A DNA stretch of 64,000 nucleotides from Membranipora membranacea. Lineage: Eukaryota; Bryozoa; Gymnolaemata; Cheilostomatida; Membraniporidae. Position numbers and translations under genes: made by a program. This document shows positions 1-12,029 of this stretch, piece after piece; within the stretch, counting starts at the first letter, position 1; each line of letters opens with the position of its first letter. The stretch is taken from NCBI GenBank assembly GCA_914767715.1, contig OU612071.1:27153681-27217680 (forward strand). The letters are read 5' to 3'. The notes below the pieces were generated by a model, which ran no database searches, was not told the origin of the DNA, and worked only from the letters and a program-made list of their open reading frames with translations.

Positions 1-1319
1 AGTGGCCTAAAAATGTTAAAATTGAATATTCCACGCCAGAATCAGCTCATCTAGGAATTCTATTTGCTATTTATGTGAGCTAATTTGCTTTGGGAAGGTC
101 GTAGCACCCCATCCTATTGATGTTTTGGACTCGCCTCAGATTTTGCCTCCCCTACCATTATTTCTAAACTACGGCCCTGCTTGGCCCAATCTCCTGAAAC
201 GTGGCCTGAATTGGTAAAACTAGGCTATAAATACAAAATTTTGCCCAAAATATAAAACTTGACCCCTTGTGCAAAAGCTAAGCTAAATTTAAAGTTTGGC
301 TCGGGCCTTGTTTTACTCGGGCCATGTTTGGACAGGGCCACGTTTAGACAGGGCCATGTTTGGATGAAGCGTAGTTTTTTGAAGTTATAGGACAACTGGC
401 CTTCACTTATACCTGTTGCATTAAAAGCCATGTCATTTTCAACATAATTGGTTCTACCAGATTAAAATATTATTTGCTTGATGCAAATGTGGTTTGGGAT
501 CAGCCACTAAATATAAAACACCATGATTTAACTTATATCAGCTAGAGAGGAAGGAGATACCTTTGAGTGCTTTAGTGTTTAGTTTCTTTCCAGCCTGTTG
601 CCTGAAAATAGATAATAAAATAAGATCAAATATCCATGGTCAAATCATTTGAATCAGATTCTATTTTAGGCCTTGAAGATTGAAGTGCTTGGGCTGGACA
701 ATATGTTGTTAGGAATAAAGGTTGAAAGTTAACAATACCTTTGTCTATCGTTATACTTTTTTCAGGTCGAATCTCCTAGCCTCAATAAGAAAGCACAAGA
801 ACAATGAATATGGTTATTATGTATCACATGTGATAAGGAACAAGGAACAACAGTCTCAAGGTTAGGAGTTAAGGGAGACATGACTCCTAGATATTTTATT
901 ATACCATCGTATAATTGTATGGGTTTAAATCTGTCTTAGGGCACCAAAGGGATCTTGTGTGCACCAAACCTGCCATTACTTAAAGGGTTATAAAAATTAT
1001 ATAATTTGTGAGGTCACCATCGGGTAAATTAAGTGTTTATGTCCCCTGCAAAAAGTGTGGGCAAAAGAGCAGGGGAGCTATCATATGATTTCTATGCAAA
1101 TTTTCCTCCACTGCATACTTGAAGCCCATGGTTCAGGCATGGACAGCTTCAAAATCAAAATCAATTTTTTTTTCCAAATTCGCCAAGTTACAGAGAGTTT
1201 GTGTGCGTGAGGAGAATCTACAAGGTCGTGTAACTTTTTGAGCTCTTGAAAATGATATATGGTGACCCTGCACTTGTCATTTTTAAAAAGAACTTGTGAC
1301 TTGATTGGTAAATCAATGC
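1..1319. other. non-coding stretch
   Basis: I find no convincing exon on either strand. The only structure I see is a short imperfect tandem repeat at about 302-365. The stretch lies downstream of the membrane-protein gene that ends at 1320 and may hold its 3' UTR. Confidence 0.5.
302..365. repeat. short ~19-bp imperfect tandem repeat
   Basis: About three units built on the core GGGCCATGTTTGGACA follow one another with single-base changes. It is too short to assign to a family. A related GGCC-rich phrase (gcccgagccaaacttggcccc) occurs near the far end of the window at about 63956, which may be coincidence. Confidence 0.5.
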
Positions 1320-2499
1320 TTACGCAGCCGCTAGTTTTATCCTTATGTTTTCCAATTCTGACTTGTCATTGCGCTTACAACATCCACACAAACAGTGTAT
1401 CGACAGGAAGATGGTCACTGTGCCCAAAATTAAACAGCTTATTAAGAGCCAGTCTTTAGTAGTATCCGATCTGTCACTAGTAGCTGGTTTTGTACTGGTG
1501 GTAGGAGTTTGACTTTTACTATGAGCAGGTGTTGTTCTTTTGACTGTGGTAGTAATAGGTTGATCAATAGGGTGAGACAATGTTTCATTATCGGAAAGGG
1601 TCGATCCTGCAATACTGGTCTGATTGCTTTTTTGGAATCTAGTCTCGTACACCAGAAACCCTAAATTATCAGCTATAACAAGTCTTTTTGGTGAGCCAGT
1701 TGTGAGAAAACCACATGAGATTACTCGGCTGTTGATTAGGGATGTGCGAACACCATAACCTTCATTTGTAATCTCGATGTGACGTTTATTTAACACCGAT
1801 CCTTGTATAACAGTTTTGTCATTAATAAAAAAGGCTTCACCGGCATCAGCAAAACTGTATATACTGGTAATTGTCATCATTCTCAATCGAATTTCGTTTG
1901 AAGGTTTTGGCTTTCTAAGGGTGTGTAGAATTCTTGACTGAGAAGGATTAAACACCAAAATACTCGACAGGGGATCAAACTGTCGTACAGGAACTTCAAA
2001 GCTGGTGACAAGTTGAGTGCGTCCATCGATATATCCTAGAGATCTTACTCGTCTCCGGAATCCATCAGTATGATATATTGTCTTTGATTCTCGGTGGTAA
2101 GTAACATCGAAAGGGTAGTAGTACCTCTCACATGAATAGCAATTTTGTGAGTAACCACATGTTCCAGCAAACCGCCTTAATTGTCCTGTGAGTCTCTCAT
2201 AAATACGAAAACAATGTTGTTCCCTGTCAACAATAACAATGTATTGCGTATCGATCTGCGTAAACCCCCATAAGTCGGATGGACTCGATGATTCAACAAA
2301 AACTCCTGTCAGATGTGAAGAGTTATCTGTACTGAATCTACCGAGTCCAGTTTTACCATTTCTAGTTCTATTTGTGTAGTAGATTGAATATATTATTGAT
2401 AGGGGATTCTGCAAATCCTGCTCTATATGAGTGATTTTTGTGTTGATTGGGTCACTCATCAACTCCTCTAGCTGAAATATTTTCTTCAATGACCAGTCT
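1320..2499 (-). CDS. last exon of a single-pass membrane protein with a repeat-rich (propeller-like) ectodomain
   Basis: This 1180-base exon is open to a TAA at 1320-1322 and encodes about 393 residues. It starts after a good acceptor (tctatttacag), and the reading frame continues upstream with no ATG of its own, so it is an internal-to-terminal exon. The first ~300 residues look like NHL/YWTD-type beta-propeller blades, with repeated patterns such as YIVIVDREQHCFRIYERLTG and RLVIADNLGFLVYET. A Thr/Ser-rich stalk (TTTVKRTTPAHS, TPTTSTKPATS) follows, then a hydrophobic segment beginning WLLISCLILGTVTIFLSIHC, a Cys-rich juxtamembrane turn and a short charged tail. I infer a type I surface protein. 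The blade family is not established by sequence alone and the ligand is unknown. It pairs in phase with the exon at 3393-3470. Confidence 0.72.
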
Positions 2500-2794
2500 C
2501 TGTAAATAGAAAAGACTCTTTTAACTTAGTCCCAGTGTCTACAGAACCATATCTGATTTCCTTCAAAGCTTTGACTTTTTCAGCAGTGAAAAACCAAGGA
2601 TGCCAATGATGACAAACATTATAATTTGAACAACTTTCAATTTGCATATTGAAGGTATCTGTTATGAAGGGGACAACGAAAGCAATTTGGAGACTTCTTT
2701 CCTAGTCTAGTTATATTCGTAATCTCCCCTTCATCATCGTGTGCGTAATGTGTCACTGTCGTTTGTAACGGAGATACACTTCAGTTTAGGAGGG

Positions 2795-3260
2795 GTTCAA
2801 AGAAATTGCTGTAATAATGATAGAGTACAGGCTAAATATAACAGGAACAGGAGACTGCTCTGTGTAGTTCCATACTAGTTGAGTTTGAGCATCATTTTAG
2901 CGCCTGATAGATTATATCTTAAGAAAGAATCTCACTCAAAAATCATCCGATTCAGATTTGGTCTTTTTCCCTATGCATAACATGCTTCTCAGCCTAGTGG
3001 CTAAGATCAAAGCGTCACTGCCAATGGCTGACTAGTGCCTGGTTCAGTTTCTGGCAGCTTGCTGCACACTCATGATTAGGAGGTCCACTTTGGCCTCACC
3101 TCTAGGATGCATTCTAGTTGTCTAGGATGTATTACACTCTCAGGACAAGGACTTTGGGCAACTTGCGTCCCTCTTTAGGGGCAGCCCATCCTCTGTTTTC
3201 TTATAAACAGGGCAATCTGTTATCAATTGATGATATCATGTTTGAAACCTTGGTGGCCTG
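2795..3260. repeat. interspersed repeat copy (family shared with 16.2 kb and 39 kb)
   Basis: Shared words with 39265-39500 include ctgtaataatgatagag, gctaaata followed by aacaggaacagga, ctgctctgtg, aatcatccga, tctttttccct and tgtttgaaacc, in the same order and orientation. The copy sits in the intron between the two exons of the membrane-protein gene. Boundaries are approximate and no ORF of note lies inside. Confidence 0.6.
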
Positions 3261-3392
3261 TTACACTCACCTGGAGAATTGATCACCCTGTATCCTATCA
3301 ATAAAACTCTGAAAGTAAACAAATGACAGAACTTAAAATAGAGGCAACACCATTCATATTAGAGATTCGTTTAGCTAAAAATGTTTACTTAC

Positions 3393-3470
3393 TTTCCCAC
3401 ACCAACGGTATGTGCACTCCAGTAGAATCGAGTGAATGAACTCGACGTAATAAGGCGCTTCAAATCACTT
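3393..3470 (-). CDS. penultimate exon of the membrane protein
   Basis: This 78-base exon lies between a pyrimidine-bearing acceptor (atttcccgacatacag) and a consensus donor (GGGAAA|GTAAGT). It encodes SDLKRLITSSSFTRFYWSAH and a short continuation. It ends two bases into a codon, and the 1320-2499 exon begins with exactly the one base needed, so the two join in frame across a 0.9-kb intron. It also begins one base into the frame, so more exons must lie upstream. I could not identify them: the next open stretch on this strand (5871-6140) has no convincing splice borders. Confidence 0.6.
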
Positions 3471-4785
3471 CTGTATGTCGGGAAATTTATCTTCCTGTGG
3501 TTGAGCCGGGTACAGTTTACTGTACATTCCCGACGGCTCTTAATTCGGAAAATGACTGAGTAAGAATTAGTTAAGAAAGGCTACCAGCCAGACATAAAAT
3601 ATTGAAGAATGTGCTTCAGTAATACAGTGGCAACCAGCCAGACAGTAATACTCTGTTTGTGTGTTTGTGAATAATGATTGTAATGTGTTACCTCTTAGTG
3701 TGTGAATGCGAAGTATTTTAGTATACGTGTGGCCTGGATAACATTAAACATCCAACTGCCGACAGTAAAAGCGTCCGCTGGGTATAAAGCATGTGAGGGT
3801 TTATACCCAAAACTAATAATATCAATTGATCACAGTGAATAACTAAAATAGGCTTTGGATATAAGATGGGAAATTTTGAGACATTATTCAGCTTTCTTGT
3901 TGAGATTTCCTGATAGAGGGAGTCAAACACTTTCCCCATCGGCCGTAGGTTTAGAAGTATGTGATACTTTGGTTACCTAGCAACAGATATCCCTCTAGTC
4001 AATTACCATCGCAGTGCATGTGGATAACAATGATTAATAACAATAACTCATGTCACTTTCCGCTTGATACATCAATGCAGAATTCAAATTGCTACTAGTT
4101 GCAACACAATTGTGCCTATTTCCAACAAAACTCTTGTTTGTTAAGTCTCACTCAAATGGCAAGTTGATAAATACACAACTGATCCAATACCTAAAACATG
4201 TCATAAACAAAGATACTGGCACACCATATCAAACACCTAAATGTAGATTCTACTCTCATGGACTTTTCACTGAACTGCAGTGCTGCTAGGCCAGCAAGTA
4301 AACTGGGATGTGACAATAACATGATTGTTTTAACCAACTTGAGATACCGCTAGGATTTACTTCATACCAAAGACTCAAAAATCAATTGAGAGAGCCATAA
4401 TTTAAACATTTGTTCACACAATACTGTATCTCGATAAAGGAGCCAAAGCGCTCCGAGTGAGATTTATTAGATGAGAGATGAGAGATCAACAAAAAGGCTA
4501 TGGACTGCAAATCGCCCTACAATTATACGCCTCACTTAAGTTTGTATGGTGTCTTGTCTAGGGAGTTATTATCAAGTCTGTAGGTCACAAATTGTTTACC
4601 CAGTTTCGTTATGAGCGGGCTGTACTACATTTCAATGGTACACTCACTCTGTATTGCACTACTACTCAAGAAACAAAAACATGAACAATTTGTCGAATTT
4701 ATCAAATTTCTCTCTTTAACTTTTATATTAAGATACAACTTACCAGTAAAAACAGCCACTTCATTAAAAACATATCCATTGTGGA
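3471..4785. other. non-coding stretch
   Basis: No exon with both coding character and splice borders was seen on either strand. It probably contains an intron of the minus-strand membrane-protein gene. Confidence 0.4.
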
Positions 4786-4902
4786 GAGTTCGGTGAATTG
4801 TGCGGTAGATGGTTCGGTAGTTGGTACGGTAGATGGTGCAGTAGATGGTTCGGTGAATCGTGCGGTAGATGGTGCGGTGGATTGTTCGGTGAATCGTTAG
4901 GA
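4786..4902. repeat. minisatellite, ~12-bp unit
   Basis: Units related to GGTTCGGTAGAT recur head to tail about nine times, with variants such as tgcggtagatgg, ttcggtgaatcg and ttcggtggattg. They are slightly diverged from each other. Confidence 0.8.
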
Positions 4903-4914
4903 GGGTACTTCTTC

Positions 4915-5025
4915 TAATATAAGTCTGATCAAGGAGTCTCTAACTCCTTGGTCTGATATATGTCTGATATAGGTCTGATATAGGTCTAATATAGGTCTGA
5001 TATAGGTCTAATATAAGTCTGAGAG
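4915..5025. repeat. minisatellite, ~12-bp TCTGATATAGG unit
   Basis: Repeats of tctgatataggt and its variant tctaatataggt follow the previous array at once. The two unrelated minisatellites are separated by only about 15 bases. Confidence 0.8.
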
Positions 5026-8000
5026 ATATCGCCAGGCTGTAGAACTGTGAGGCTGAGATTGGGCTGGCTGATGTACTAACAGCAACTGATTTTATACACC
5101 CTCGAGGTTACAGTCACCACTAGGTACCTTACTTAGAAGTCACTGTCTTGACAAAGGCATGTTTTTTTGTTTACCTGTATGCTCTCTTATACATTAAGTA
5201 CCAATCCGTGTCTCCTGATGTTAAATCTGTATGCGGTTCCGCAGCGTAAACTTCACCTCACAAACAGAACTGCAGAGTAAAGCTCAATAAATGAATTATT
5301 GCTGGTTTTGCCTCATTTGAGAGTAAATCATGCATAGATAATTGTGTTTTTTGACTGACATTAATGCATTGAAAATTATTGGGGGAAAATAAATATTACC
5401 TTATGATTAAGGTTAGCAGGAAGTTATGTTGAGATCATTATTAGATTCCATTTGGCTGCTTGCCAAGTTTTACAAAATTTATTGTGATTAATCAGAGTTG
5501 TTTACACGATGACGTTGTCAGTATTTTCTGCTGGATATGTTAAGAAAAATGGTGAGGAATAACCGGATAATCCTGTATTTCTCTCTCATTTTATACAAGA
5601 GAGGACTTTGAATTGTCTGTGTGACAATTTACTTTAATCTCCTTTCTACCTCTGCCTTAACAACAGGAAGTGAGTCCATTTCTTCTTCTCATATTTAAAC
5701 TGCTTACATTGACAAGTTATTTTTGAAAGGCTTGAACATGACAGATGCTACGGTCCAACACCTCTTATCATTTCCCTGTTGCTTTACATGCAAACTTGGC
5801 TTGTCATGTCAATAGGAATGCTTCAGGTTCTTTCAATTCTCTGAGCAGACCAATCTAAATATTGGTATGCTTATTCACTTCCATATTGGTGACTATGGGT
5901 TGAAAATTGGTTGTCAGAGTTTTCAGTGGCCCAATATATAAGACCATTGCAATTTTCACACATCCCGGTCTTATTTTCATTAGTCCACCCGAATGCATTG
6001 ATCGTCCTAAAATGATTTTGCGAAAAGAATTTCAAACTTGAAATCAATAAATTTCCACTACAAATACACCTGATCATATTTACAGGGCTCAATATCACTG
6101 ACAGCAGTTCTTTTGAATTGGCTACAGCCTCATTTGTCACCAGTCATACTACTCAATTTGTTTCGGGGTGCAGCAAGTTAACCTAATCAAATTAGAGGTG
6201 TATTACCTACTGCCCACCAAGCGACTCATTGCCCTTCGTTTTAACTGCCAATCTTATATTACCTGATTATAAAAATTATTTTTCATTCCCCCTAGTTTTA
6301 ACAGTGTTCATATCAGATTCAAGACTGTCAAGGTATAGTGCAATGTTCGAACCATCATGTCCTGTTTGCTTTGAAGAACTACAATGCTTTTTTGGCTACC
6401 CTAGCAGCTAATATCATTATGACAAGCTAATTAACATCTGAACAAGGAATTATCACAAACCTACTATCATAATATATTATATTTAGATAAAGATCAAAGG
6501 TATAAATTGAATCACTAAATATATTTCCGTGGCAAATAATCATAACATTTTTACCCCCACAAAGTTCTAGTGCATTAAATTTTCAGATGTTCACATTACC
6601 TATGTCTCAGATTTTATTAGTAAAACAATCGGGGCTTTTATTTACATACACCATGAATGATACTCTCGCTGTAGCATGGTCCACTGATGTAACATTTAAC
6701 GGTTCAGTTACTAAAATACTATGAAACATATATCATTCATCAAAGTGCCTAAACCAATCAGATTGAGATGCTACGTCATGTTCATTTAGTGCGTTTTTAT
6801 GTACCATCTGTGCACTGTTTTTGGTCATATGTCCAATTCATGTCGATAATCTATTGACAATATGATCTCCACAGCAGGTTATCTAGCAGGATGCAGATTC
6901 TCCAACATATCTGATGTCTATGAATGTTTTTTTTTACAATTAGTGCCTTAGAATGTACGCCACTGAGAATGACCCTCTTTTTTAGCAAGATAAGCTACCT
7001 TCAGGGCGCTACCTTGCCTTGAAGTCTAGAGTTGATATTCATAAGAACTGAATTAGAGCACAAGGCATCAAACTTTTAAATAAAACATTTTTTCCAAGTA
7101 TCATTTTATAACGGTAGAACACTGCAATATTTTTATATTATACAGTATTTTAATATTTTTATTATGATCTCAACAGACGCTTTTATTTATCAACCACTTG
7201 GCAGAGACAGAATAAATTATCCTATCCTATCCTAAAACTTGAAACAGAGGTTGACATATAGAATTGTGGAGAAGAGCAGATACCCCACCCTTAATCTGGT
7301 AGTCATTACCAAGAATCCCCCGTGAGTATTCTCAATCTGCGCCGGTTGTCATTTCAGATTTGGTACTGGTACACCGTTAATCCTAGCCAGGTCCTTGCGG
7401 AACGGGACCAAAAATACCAGAGGTCCACAATGTCTGCACACCCCACATGCAGTAAAAACAACCCCCTCTGCCTCTTCGATATAAAGTGTAACCGAGTTTC
7501 AGGCAGGCATGGGTATAGGGTGCGGCATGAGTACTGTGGTTCCCAGTTTCTGTACTCAAGAGAGGATGATTATCTCCGCTTCAAAGATGATGATCCTCAA
7601 ATCCTCAGTTGAAGGTTGCTGTATTGAATCCCACTGCAGTCCACCGACTATTTGGGCTTGTTGGACCCCTAGGTGTGCCCAAAAAAACTGAGATCAAAAT
7701 GGCACAGACATTGCGGCCTCGCCCCTAAGGCACCGACTATTTCGCCTCCCCATTCTTCAGAATATGGTGAGTTACTATACCTTGTAATTTTTTTGCCCGA
7801 CTTGTAGTCTTTTTTAGAATGTGGAGAAAGTTGTCCCCTCTTACCTACAGGTTTTGGCACCATTGATAATTAGACAATGCACTGCCCTCCTAAACTTTGG
7901 CAGAGCGGTATCTATTTACTGTACGGTAGATGTGCAAGCACACAGAGGACTTCTTCACGCGATCAGAATAAAATATACGACACAAAAAACAGATTCCTAT

Positions 8001-8700
8001 CTATGAATATGGTCTATTATCTGGTCTGTTTGATTAGGCCGGCTTTCTGCACACAAAGTTGTCTTCAATTTCATTGGTTTAAAACGGAGCAATCGTCAAT
8101 TTTGAACCTGTCATCTTCAGAAGAAATTTCTCAACCATCGTTACGAACAATACACTATAATTATGACTGGCTGAAAGATATATCATAAAAAGGATTGAAA
8201 ACTATTTTTTTTATGAAAAGCAACTCCAAATTCACGGAGATTGTTACCAGTGTGACCATGCGGAAGGAGCTGAATTTCTGTTTGTTTCTGTAGGAATTGA
8301 TTGAGAATCAAGTGTTCATGACGCATACAAATAGTTCCTGTGGATTTTAAACTGATTATCAGTATCCCAGATTTCTTTACCACTTTGACTGACTTTGCCT
8401 TATAGGTATTTTTAAAAAAATCAGTGACTGATTAAAATATCACAAACCATATGTCATCATGAATCATGTTATCAAATATGTCATGAGATTGAGTTCACTG
8501 TCCAGGAAGCAGGGCAGTAGTTTGTTACAAATTTGGTAAGGGAGGAATAAGTCCGAGGCAACTCCATAGCATCACCAGAAGGGGTGCTAAAAGCTCCTCT
8601 CGAGCAATTTAAGGCATATCGCAATATATGTGATATTTATTTATGCATGGTATTTATTGTCATTGATTTTGATCTGAAATAATGAAGTATAAATATATAT
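5026..8700. other. non-coding stretch, no supported gene
   Basis: Open stretches occur at 5871-6140 (minus) and 7322-7612 (plus), but neither has matching splice signals, a recognisable domain or convincing codon character. A short TCCTATCC run occurs near 7215-7230, and a (TA)n run at about 8690-8706 abuts the LINE. Confidence 0.45.
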
Positions 8701-8715
8701 ATATATAATTGGCAA

Positions 8716-9957
8716 ATGGAAATCCCAGGACACAGCATGGAGACAACTCTGCAGCATGTCCATTCGTCTGTATGCCAGCAGCTAGATCGTGGGCGCACAG
8801 TGTTCTTGATTCTCCTTGATTTGTCAGCAGGCTTTGACACTATTTCTCATGAGCATCTCCTGTCTTTACTCTCTTCTAAATTCATGGTCGACAGTTCTGT
8901 TCTCAGATGGATAAAATCATATCTCACCGAACGCTCTTTCAGAGAAAAAATCAACAGTGAGTTATCTGATCCTGTACCTTGCAATGTAGGTGTGCCTCAA
9001 GGCAGCGTACTTGGCCCTAATTTGTTTAATTGTGTGATGGCCTCATTACCTAGTCTACTTGATAATATCGGGGTGAAATGTCACACGTACGCTGATGACA
9101 CCCAGTTCTGGGTGAGTTTCGGTGAGAGTGAATCCATCAACAATGGAATAACAGCAAGGTCAAGAGTCAAGCAGGCTTTTTCGATCATCTCCTCCTTCAT
9201 GGAAAACAGCCATTTGAAACTTAATCCCGCAAAAAATCAATTCATCCCACTTTCACACAATAAACAATCATTCTTATTTTCATCACTGGAATTAACTGAT
9301 CATGTCTCTGTTCCTCCTTCAGCTACTGTTCAAAATCTTGGTGTGATCATAGACTCATAAGATAGATTTTCATGCTCACGTCAGTGATGCTAGAAAATCA
9401 TGTTTCTTTCAATTAAAACGACTGAAATCAATCAGAACCTTTATTCCTGAAAGCCAGTTTTCCACACTCATACATGCATTCATAACAAGCAGGCTTGATT
9501 TCTGCAACTCATTTTTTTACGCATTACCTGACAATCTCGTCTCATGTCTCCAAATCATTCAAAATTCCTGCGCCAAATGTATCACAGGTCAAACCACTTT
9601 TCATCAGCCACTGAAGCCAGGGTTAAACTGCACTGGCTACCCATCAGGTCCAGATCAAAATTCAAAATATCAATCTTGGCTCATAAAACCGTCCATCATC
9701 CCCATCTGATCCCTTCCTACATTTCTCAATCTTTCACAACTTCTAAGCATGCCCGAACCACTCGTTTCAACTTAGTCAACACTCTTGTGAGCAATTTTAA
9801 ATGTAGGCTAAAAACAGTGGATGGTAGATCTGTTAATTCCACTTTACCAGATGTATGGAACTCCCTACCATCTTACCTTCGCGATCTCTCTTCCACCTCC
9901 TCATTTAAGTCACTGTTAAAAACGCCTCTTTTCCAGGAAGCTTATACCTCATTTATG
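8716..9957 (+). pseudogene. LINE reverse transcriptase, C-terminal half, frameshifted
   Basis: The first open piece (8716-9360) shows the RT motifs in order: GHSMETTL (motif 0/1 region), LDLSAGFDTISHEHLL (motif A), GVPQGSVLGP (motif B) and YADDTQ (catalytic motif C). A premature stop at 9358-9360 follows the QNLGVIIDS motif. Coding sense then continues in another frame (LDFCNSFF-type motif near 9492) and finally in a third frame at 9544-9960. That piece carries the LHWLPIRSRSKFKI and WNSLPSYLRDLSSTSSFKSLLKT blocks common at the C terminus of L2/CR1 proteins. Three frames are therefore needed, so the copy is dead. The endonuclease domain and ORF1 are absent. Confidence 0.88.
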
Positions 9958-10236
9958 TAGGTTCTATAGTGCATTTTTAGGTGCTGGGCAGTTGCCACTT
10001 GTATAGGTTTTAATTATCTTATCTTTCATCTTTTTATCTCATCTTTTTAATTATTTTTATGATTACAACATTTTAATCAATTTTATTTATTTTACCAGCA
10101 ACAGGCTTATTTCATAGTATATGTTTCTATATAACCTTTTATCACATGTACAAAGCTTAGAAATCATTGTTTTTAAACAATTTTATTAAGTGTTTCATAA
10201 ATAACCTTTATTGTTATTATTATTATTATTGCTTCT
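8716..10236 (+). mobile_element. 5'-truncated L2/CR1-like LINE with ATT-microsatellite tail
   Basis: The element begins abruptly inside the reverse-transcriptase domain, directly after a (TA)n run. It carries the typical C-terminal LINE region and an AT-rich 3' UTR, and it ends in a (TTA)n-type tail at about 10208-10235. This microsatellite tail is characteristic of L2/CR1-group elements. The layout (truncated 5' end, intact 3' end) is the usual product of target-primed reverse transcription that stopped early. Confidence 0.85.
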
Positions 10237-10670
10237 GTGGTGTTATCTACTCATGTACCACCATTGCGCTGTTCTGAATAGATTTGTGTGCTTGTGTTTT
10301 GGTTTTGATTATATTGGCCAATGGGCTTACGTTTATTGTTGTGTTAAGTTGTCTGTTCATGTTGGATTATGAGCCACTAACTCCAAATTGTTTGACTGAA
10401 TCCCAGTCTAATGTTTTTCAAGCCTCTCAAAAATGCTTAAACTATCAATCCATTGACTTGACACCATAAACCACTTGATATAATAATCATTATTTTGGGT
10501 GTACTGGTAAGTCCATTTATGCGTCACATAGTTAACTTAATTTAAGTTAGTTTATTCACACACAGAAGTGACAACACAATATATGATTCATTGTGGTGGT
10601 GATCCAGTGATTGACATGCAAATATTTTGATGGAATTCTGTCCTCTATTTATCTGACTCTATGTATGCAG

Positions 10671-10892
10671 GTGTTTGAGGAGCGAACAAAACCACCTTAT
10701 GTTGCTCCCTCTGGTCGCCAACATACTATTAGAAAACTAGCAGCTCAAGATACAGAGGAAATCCAACTTGATGCAATATTTTTTTATTCACAATATATTC
10801 ATGGATTTTGTCCCCTCAATGCATCGATTTTGTCCCCTCAATGCATCGATTTTGTCATCAATTCTGAAATGTCACCTCAGCAAAATTTATGA
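10671..10892 (+). CDS. possible internal/terminal exon, unknown product
   Basis: A fair acceptor (tctgactctatgtatgcag) precedes an open frame starting VFEERTKPPYVAPSGRQHTI and running to a stop at 10890-10892. The first ~45 residues have good coding character. The end is disturbed by a 22-base direct duplication (about 10808-10852) containing CCCTCAATGCATCGATTTTG twice. I recognise no family. It may be a lone exon of a host gene or a transposon remnant. Confidence 0.3.
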   Translation: MFEERTKPPYVAPSGRQHTIRKLAAQDTEEIQLDAIFFYSQYIHGFCPLNASILSPQCIDFVINSEMSPQQNL

Positions 10893-12029
10893 TGCTTCTA
10901 ACATCAGAGAATTTTGTCACAAAATACCTGTTCAAATATAAATTACTAGAGGGGTTTCTTTAAAAAATGCAATCGGGAGGGTTGGAGATCCTATCCTCCC
11001 TGATAGCATTATCAGGAAGTTTATACAAAGAGACAAGTTATGTTTGAAGAGCTAAATCCTTGTGGAACCAGTAGCAATAACTACAACTGCATTGGTTAGG
11101 GTATTGTTAAAACCTAAATAATGGAATCCTAGCAGCATTATTTGATTCTTATAATTGTCATCATATACTTTGAGGGCCAAATCACAGGAGTTATAAACAC
11201 TTATCTGATGATACAACCTACGCTCCGATTTAGTTATAACACAATATGGAGCTGATAGTAAATTATTTATTATGTAGATGAGTTAGAAGGAAAGTATCAT
11301 TGATATTGACAAATTAGCAAAAGGTATGACCAAAAGTATTGTGAAAATAGAAGTCGACTTTAAAAAGTAGTAGAGAATAATTTTAAAAATCATCACCGCC
11401 ATGAAATCTTTTGAATCGGAATAAAGCTCAGTTTTTTTAACAAATCAATTATAATCATGGCTAATTATCAACACTCATTGATCGATATTCAGTCAGTTGA
11501 AAAATGGTCATAGATTGGCATATGATTTTATTGTCTCTTTCCGGATCTGGAGGAATAGCCGATACCTGATCGTGACACCAGTTGTTAGACGTACCACCGT
11601 GAATAGTCCTCAGTTGTAATTGGAGGGGGCCTGGTCTTGAGTGGAGGTCTCCTGGTAACAATCCGTATACGCCACCCGCTAAAATGAAATAATGTGATAA
11701 ACAATATCTTTCTTACCTGGTTGATGTGCGGTTTGTTGGAATCGCAATATGATGGGGATACAGTTCTTTGTGACAAAAATAAATCAGGTGCGTGTATACT
11801 TGATTAAATGTTTGTCCAGGGTAAATTATACTTTATAATTGATGGACCTCTGATAAAAAGTGTTATGAATTACTTACCGATAAGTTCCACCGTAGCCCCT
11901 AATAAAGCAAAAAAAAATCAGGCTCAATATCATCTCATGTTCTTATTTAATTTGACTGCAGTAGTTTGGAGTTTGAATTACCCTGGTTGCTCCTTAGGCG
12001 ATTGCTAATTGTTCAAGAAGAAGGAAATG
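10893..12029. other. non-coding stretch
   Basis: Nothing supported. Short overlapping ORFs around 11461-11776 (minus) have no splice context or motif. Confidence 0.4.

Noticed and set aside
5871-6140. Upstream exon of the 1.3-3.5 kb membrane protein
   Set aside because: Open frame but no acceptor/donor pair in the required phase and no blade-like pattern.
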